This document shows positions 5,923 to 9,330 of a stretch of DNA of 9,330 nt, in pieces. The stretch lies in NCBI GenBank assembly GCA_024275215.1, contig JAJRZO010000338.1:1-9330 (forward strand). The letters are read 5' to 3'. Origin of the DNA: Candidatus Zixiibacteriota bacterium (lineage in GTDB: Bacteria > Zixibacteria > MSB-5A5 > JAABVY01 > JAHJOQ01). The position numbers were made by a program, and so were the translations under genes. The notes below the pieces were generated by a model that was given only the letters and a program-made list of their open reading frames with translations, did not search any database and was not told the origin of the DNA. Within the stretch, counting starts at the first letter, position 1. Each line of letters begins with the position of its first letter.

Positions 5923-5941
5923 CGTCCGCTGAAAGCGGGCG
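5923..5941 (+). other. GC-rich hairpin downstream of the SRP RNA
   Basis: Eight pairs (5923-5930 with 5934-5941, one G-U) close a three-base GAA loop, 38 bases past the SRP RNA end. No U-tract follows, so it is at most a weak or Rho-aided terminator or a processing barrier, and readthrough into dnaX is plausible. Confidence 0.4.
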
Positions 5942-5963
5942 TGTGAACTGACAGTATTTGATC

Positions 5964-5991
5964 ACCATGTCACACCGACCCACATGGTCGG
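5964..5991 (+). other. Two overlapping hairpins in the dnaX leader
   Basis: ACCATGT (5964-5970) can pair with ACATGGT (5982-5988). Alternatively CCGACC (5975-5980) can pair with GGTCGG (5986-5991). The two cannot form together. No U-tract follows either one. A switch-like leader is possible, but chance pairing is not excluded. Confidence 0.25.
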
Positions 5992-6052
5992 GTTACAAAG
6001 ACTTGTCGAAATAACCGTCATGGATAACCTCAAACCGGAACCAGTCTGAACT

Positions 6053-7681
6053 GTGTCTTATCTTGTACTTGCAAGAAAGCTCCGCCCTCAGACTTTTGAT
6101 GAAGTCGTCGCGCAGGAGCATATAACCGAAACACTCAAGAAAGCGATTACTTCCGGTCGTATTTCGCACGCCTATCTGTTCTGCGGAACCAGAGGAACCG
6201 GCAAGACCACTACCGCGAGAATTCTTGCTAAGGCTCTCAACTGTGTCGAAGGGCCATCTTCGGAACCATGCCTGAAATGCACGAATTGCATTGAGATTGC
6301 ATCGTCGTCGTCGATGGATGTTCTCGAAATCGATGCGGCATCGAATACGGGCGTCGACTCAATCCGTGATCTGCGCGAGAATGTGCGATATGCTCCAGCA
6401 GGTTCACGCTACAAGATATATATTATCGACGAAGTCCATCGTCTCTCCGGTGCGGCATTCGATGCGTTGCTCAAGACACTCGAAGAACCGCCGGAGCATG
6501 TCGTATTCATCTTTGCGACAACCGAACCACACAGCCTTCCGGCGACAATCCTGTCGCGCACCCAGCGATATGATTTCAGGCGGATCCCGCTTAACGATTT
6601 GATTGATAGTCTGCGCAGGGCTGCAGACAAAGAAGAAATCAAAATCACTGATGATGCGTTGACATTGGTCGCGCGCAAGGGTGATGGTTCGCTTCGTGAT
6701 GCGCTTTCGTTGTTCGAGCAGGTTCTGGCGTATGCCGATGGCGAGATCACTGTCGAACTCATATCGGACGCTCTCGGACTTGTCGATCTAAGCCTGCTAT
6801 TTGAACTTACGGAGTGTATCCACAACCATGATTCCGCTAAAGTTCTCGAACACGCAGCCAAACTTACTCAAAGCGGCGCAGACATCAGCCAGTTTCTTAT
6901 CGACTTGCAGGCACATCTCAGGAATCTTTTAGTCTCAAAATCTGTTGAGGATTCGTCGAATCTGATAGAGCTGTCAGATTCGTATGTTCAACAGTATTAT
7001 GAACAGAAAGATTATTTCTCTGAAAGCGATATTATGCGGATGGTGCATGCTGTCGCTGAATTAAGGCAACAACTGAAAGACGGCGCGGATCCGCGAATCT
7101 ATCTCGATATGATGCTGCTGAAACTTGCACGTATGGATACAACTGCAACACTCACAGAAGTTCTCAAGAAACTCCAGTCGATGGCTGGCGGCGGTTCAGG
7201 ATTTCAACCGAATACAGTCAGTTCTCAACCAGTGCCGGAATCCGTGAAGGTTGCACCACCTGAATCGAACAACAATGGAAATACTGGCAAGGACTGGGGA
7301 AGTTTCCTTAAGAGTTACACACAGACAAACGGAGTGATGTCTGTCATGCTCAGGCAGGGAGTGTCAAGCCCGATTGAAGATGGTGTCATTCGGCTGGCGT
7401 TACCTCCTGATGCTGGTGCTAGAACGATATTGACATCTGAAAAGATCAGAAAAATCGAGACTGCAATGGCTGAGTTCTTCGGTGAGACGATCAGACTCAA
7501 GATCGAATCTGACCCCAATGTGAAACTGAACAATTCAAAATCTACGCTCGACCCAAGATTCGACATGACTCCTGATGATCTTTTTGATAAGAACCCTGAT
7601 ATTAAGAAGATTGTTGATAAATATGATGCAAAGATAACGAGTATTAAGAAAATCGATTCCAAAGGAGCAGACAATGGGTAA
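6053..7681 (+). CDS. dnaX: DNA polymerase III subunit tau (clamp loader ATPase)
   Basis: This is the motor subunit of the clamp loader that places the beta clamp on primed DNA and links polymerase cores at the fork. It has 542 residues. The AAA+ Walker A is GTRGTGKT (45-52). The zinc module is Cys64, Cys73, Cys76 and Cys79. Walker B is YIIDEVHR (123-130). The arginine-finger SRC motif reads SRT (168-170), keeping Arg169 but replacing Cys. Sensor 2 is [11 protein letters not shown] (210-220). A collar domain and a Ser/Asn/Pro-rich linker (about 385-415) follow, then a short C-terminal domain. The GTG at 6053 is chosen because [15 protein letters not shown] is the family start; the ribosome binding site before it is poor. 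I see no A6-7G slippery heptamer, so a gamma form by E. coli-type frameshifting is not apparent. The stop overlaps the ybaB start by eight bases, indicating one operon. Confidence 0.96.
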   Translation: MSYLVLARKLRPQTFDEVVAQEHITETLKKAITSGRISHAYLFCGTRGTGKTTTARILAKALNCVEGPSSEPCLKCTNCIEIASSSSMDVLEIDAASNTGVDSIRDLRENVRYAPAGSRYKIYIIDEVHRLSGAAFDALLKTLEEPPEHVVFIFATTEPHSLPATILSRTQRYDFRRIPLNDLIDSLRRAADKEEIKITDDALTLVARKGDGSLRDALSLFEQVLAYADGEITVELISDALGLVDLSLLFELTECIHNHDSAKVLEHAAKLTQSGADISQFLIDLQAHLRNLLVSKSVEDSSNLIELSDSYVQQYYEQKDYFSESDIMRMVHAVAELRQQLKDGADPRIYLDMMLLKLARMDTTATLTEVLKKLQSMAGGGSGFQPNTVSSQPVPESVKVAPPESNNNGNTGKDWGSFLKSYTQTNGVMSVMLRQGVSSPIEDGVIRLALPPDAGARTILTSEKIRKIETAMAEFFGETIRLKIESDPNVKLNNSKSTLDPRFDMTPDDLFDKNPDIKKIVDKYDAKITSIKKIDSKGADNG

Positions 7682-7991
7682 GGGAATGGGCGATATTATG
7701 AAACAGGTTCAGAAGATGCAGGCTAAGATGGAGGAAGTCCAGGCCGAGCTTGAAGATGAGCGTGTTGAGGGAACCGCCGGCGGAGGTATGGTCAAAGTCG
7801 TGGCAAATGGTCAGCAAATAATCGTTGAAGTGAAAATCGAGAAGGAAGTTGTTGATCCCGACGATGTCGAGATGCTTGAGGATCTGATTGTCGCAGCCGT
7901 GAATCAGGCGCAGCAGAAAGCGCAGGAGCTCGCCGCCGATAAAATGGCCGGGCTTACCGGTGGAATGAAAATACCGGGGTTGCCGTTTTAA
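7674..7991 (+). CDS. ybaB: YbaB/EbfC family nucleoid-associated protein
   Basis: This small dimeric DNA-binding protein of 105 residues is the usual family length. It begins [20 protein letters not shown], the helical coiled arm. The conserved [16 protein letters not shown] core and a [20 protein letters not shown] helix follow. The tail [13 protein letters not shown] is typical. Members bind DNA with little sequence specificity and are encoded between dnaX and recR in many phyla; a link to replication or repair is inferred from that context. AAAGGAG lies six bases before the ATG, inside the end of dnaX, and the genes overlap by eight bases, so translation is likely coupled. Confidence 0.95.
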   Translation: MGKGMGDIMKQVQKMQAKMEEVQAELEDERVEGTAGGGMVKVVANGQQIIVEVKIEKEVVDPDDVEMLEDLIVAAVNQAQQKAQELAADKMAGLTGGMKIPGLPF

Positions 7992-7994
7992 GAC

Positions 7995-8591
7995 ATGTTC
8001 AAGTCTGCTCAATCAGTCGAACGTCTGATCGCGGAATTTTCCAAACTACCGGGGATTGGCAGGAAAACCGCACAGCGACTCACGTTCTGGATACTGAAGC
8101 TGAAAAAGGAGGATGCAACTCGGCTTGCGCGCGCAATCATTGATGTCAAGGAAAAGGTTGTCCGTTGTTCTATATGCTCCAATGTAACTGAGGATGATCC
8201 GTGTCACATTTGCAGAGATACGAAAAGGGATCGGTCGGTGATCTGCGTTGTCGAGGAGGCGAACGATATTCTCGCGCTCGAACGGGCTGCCGAATATAGA
8301 GGTCTTTATCATGTGCTCGAAGGTGTGCTGTCTCCACTGGATGGCATTGGACCGGAGCAGCTTCGATTCAGGGAACTGATGCTTCGGCTCAAGGATGACA
8401 TAAAAGAAGTCATCATCGCGACTAATCCGAATACCGAGGGCGAGGCGACAGCGGTCTATCTGTCACGCCTGATCAAGCCGATGAATATCAAGGTCACGCG
8501 TATCGCGCGCGGACTTCCGGTCGGCTCCGACCTCGAATACGCCGACCAGAACACACTCTCCAAAGCGCTTCAGGGTAGACAGGAGTTCTGA
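7995..8591 (+). CDS. recR: Recombination mediator RecR
   Basis: RecR works with RecO and RecF to load RecA on SSB-coated gaps. The 198 residues match the family length. An N-terminal helix-hairpin-helix [13 protein letters not shown] (17-29) is followed by the four-cysteine zinc motif Cys58, Cys61, Cys70 and Cys73. The Toprim domain covers about 80-175, with [27 protein letters not shown] and the [12 protein letters not shown] (173-184) segment. The ATG lies three bases after the ybaB stop with no clear Shine-Dalgarno of its own, which suggests translational coupling. recO or recF is not in the window. No missing key residue is seen. Confidence 0.96.
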   Translation: MFKSAQSVERLIAEFSKLPGIGRKTAQRLTFWILKLKKEDATRLARAIIDVKEKVVRCSICSNVTEDDPCHICRDTKRDRSVICVVEEANDILALERAAEYRGLYHVLEGVLSPLDGIGPEQLRFRELMLRLKDDIKEVIIATNPNTEGEATAVYLSRLIKPMNIKVTRIARGLPVGSDLEYADQNTLSKALQGRQEF

Positions 8592-8601
8592 GACTGCTCT
8601 T

Positions 8602-8617
8602 GTGAGGTAATCCTCAC
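8602..8617 (+). other. Small hairpin after recR
   Basis: GTGAGG (8602-8607) and CCTCAC (8612-8617) form a perfect 6-bp stem with the loop TAAT, 10 bases after the recR stop. No U-tract follows. It may help stop or stabilise the recR transcript. Confidence 0.35.
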
Positions 8618-8629
8618 GTCCCAAGTCAC

Positions 8630-8662
8630 TGTAGGTCAGGAGCGCAGGGCTCCTGACCTACA
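8630..8662. terminator. Long palindrome between convergent recR and methyltransferase genes, possible bidirectional terminator
   Basis: A perfect 14-bp inverted repeat (8630-8643 with 8649-8662) surrounds a five-base loop and ends three bases from the methyltransferase stop. Neither side has a U-tract, so it would be an atypical terminator. Its core CAGGAGC/GCTCCTG resembles the palindromes at 2378-2396 and 2406-2432, so it may be a repeat copy used as a transcript end. Confidence 0.5.
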
Positions 8663-8665
8663 AGA

Positions 8666-9313
8666 CTACAAGAGATTCGTCCGGAAAACTGCCCGCACCA
8701 TACCATGCCGTTCGGGTGGTTTGTTGCCGTGAGAGTGAAGCGGGCCGAGACCTTCGCTGTAATGGATAACATCGCAGTCACCAAACAGCTTTAGCATCTC
8801 GCCATGTTCAAGATATGTATGGACGACACCATTTTCGTTTATGAACGAATTTCTGCCGATCTGTTCCTGATCTTTGAATCTCCCGAATGATGGATCATCA
8901 ACTATCCATGCCGTTACAAATACAAGCGCGTTATCGCGACACCAGTGCGAAACATGTTCAATCAGTTGTTTGATCTCACCCCTTCTCAAAATCTGGATCA
9001 ATCCGAGCAATAGAATCGCTGAGTACCTGCCTTCATCCGACTCAAAGTCCTCAAATCCTGCGACATATGCGTTAATCGGCAGCTTTCCTTCTTTCGCGAA
9101 AGCATTCAGTTTTTCTACAGCCACTTGTGATGGATCAATTGCATCGACATGGATGCCCTTGTGCGCAAGAAATACCCCATTGCGACCCGTGCCAGAACCG
9201 ATGTCAAGCACAGGATAATTTTTGTCAATCAGGTGCCAGTAATCTCTGAGAAGGCCGACCGGTTCAACACCGAAATAGTCGGGGTCTTTATCGTATAGTT
9301 CGTCGTACGTCAT
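8666..9313 (-). CDS. Class I SAM-dependent methyltransferase, TehB-like
   Basis: The 215-residue product has the SAM-binding motif I VLDIGSGTGRN (35-45), followed by FLAHKGIHVDAIDPS with the acidic Asp60 expected to bind the ribose. A motif II-like segment YSAILLLGLIQIL (97-109) and a strand VFVTAWI (131-137) complete a Rossmann methyltransferase fold. GRN after the glycines resembles the TehB/YjhP-type small-molecule methyltransferases. The C-terminal LHSHGNKPPERHG (192-204) is histidine-rich and may line the substrate site or bind metal. The substrate is unknown; tellurite or selenite metabolism should not be assumed. No Shine-Dalgarno precedes the ATG at 9313, and the frame stays open to the right edge, so the true start could be further upstream. 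It is convergent with recR and does not appear to belong to the dnaX operon. Confidence 0.75.
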   Translation of the reverse strand: MTYDELYDKDPDYFGVEPVGLLRDYWHLIDKNYPVLDIGSGTGRNGVFLAHKGIHVDAIDPSQVAVEKLNAFAKEGKLPINAYVAGFEDFESDEGRYSAILLLGLIQILRRGEIKQLIEHVSHWCRDNALVFVTAWIVDDPSFGRFKDQEQIGRNSFINENGVVHTYLEHGEMLKLFGDCDVIHYSEGLGPLHSHGNKPPERHGMVRAVFRTNLL

Positions 9314-9330
9314 ACGGTTTGATATACAAC

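Noticed and set aside
6020..6052. In-frame ATG with nine codons and a TGA just before dnaX, a possible second recoding event or leader peptide
   Set aside because: DnaX proteins start at MSYLVLARK, the leader has no ribosome binding site and no conserved residue is implied at the TGA. It looks like chance.
7441..7465. A-rich codons in dnaX as a frameshift site
   Set aside because: The run AGAAAAATC does not form the A AAA AAG heptamer in the right frame, and no downstream stem was evident.

Overview
The window looks like chromosomal DNA of a Gram-negative bacterium living at the anaerobic/microaerobic interface. The signs are a secreted octaheme c-type cytochrome, a probable surface lipoprotein with Ig/PKD-like domains, a peroxide-defence cluster with a selenocysteine-type peroxiredoxin, and a long (Alu-domain-containing) SRP RNA. 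No taxonomic marker fixes the phylum. The mixture suggests an FCB-type or Zixibacteria-like lineage or a deltaproteobacterium in the old sense, but this is an impression, not a result.

Left part, all on the minus strand. Positions 1-495 carry the N-terminal 165 codons of a lipoprotein that runs off the left edge. After a 438-base gap, 934-2220 encodes a secreted cytochrome with eight CxxCH motifs, related to the hydroxylamine oxidoreductase (HAO) family. It has a good sigma70-type promoter (2299-2328) and a hairpin terminator (892-921).

Middle, minus strand, transcription order perR (5247-4789), katA (4703-3264), peroxiredoxin (3154-2444). A PerR-like Fur-family regulator, a monofunctional haem catalase and a typical 2-Cys-type peroxiredoxin form a hydrogen peroxide sensing and removal module. 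In the peroxiredoxin the peroxidatic cysteine codon is TGA. The frame is intact on both sides, and a SECIS-like hairpin with a GGUC loop follows directly. It is best read as one 236-residue selenoprotein, not as two ORFs or a pseudogene.

Right part, plus strand. The SRP RNA gene ffs (about 5619-5885) is followed by dnaX, ybaB/ebfC and recR, a widely conserved housekeeping order. dnaX and ybaB overlap and recR follows within a few bases, so the three probably form one operon. A convergent class I SAM-dependent methyltransferase (9313-8666, minus) ends the window.

Several intergenic hairpins (2378-2396, 2406-2432, 8630-8662 and a half copy near 5441-5461) share a CAGG(A/T)G...C(A/T)CCTG core and look like a dispersed palindromic repeat or terminator family. 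The strongest unusual signal in the window is the selenocysteine peroxiredoxin with its recoding element. I found no mobile element, CRISPR array, tRNA or phage gene.
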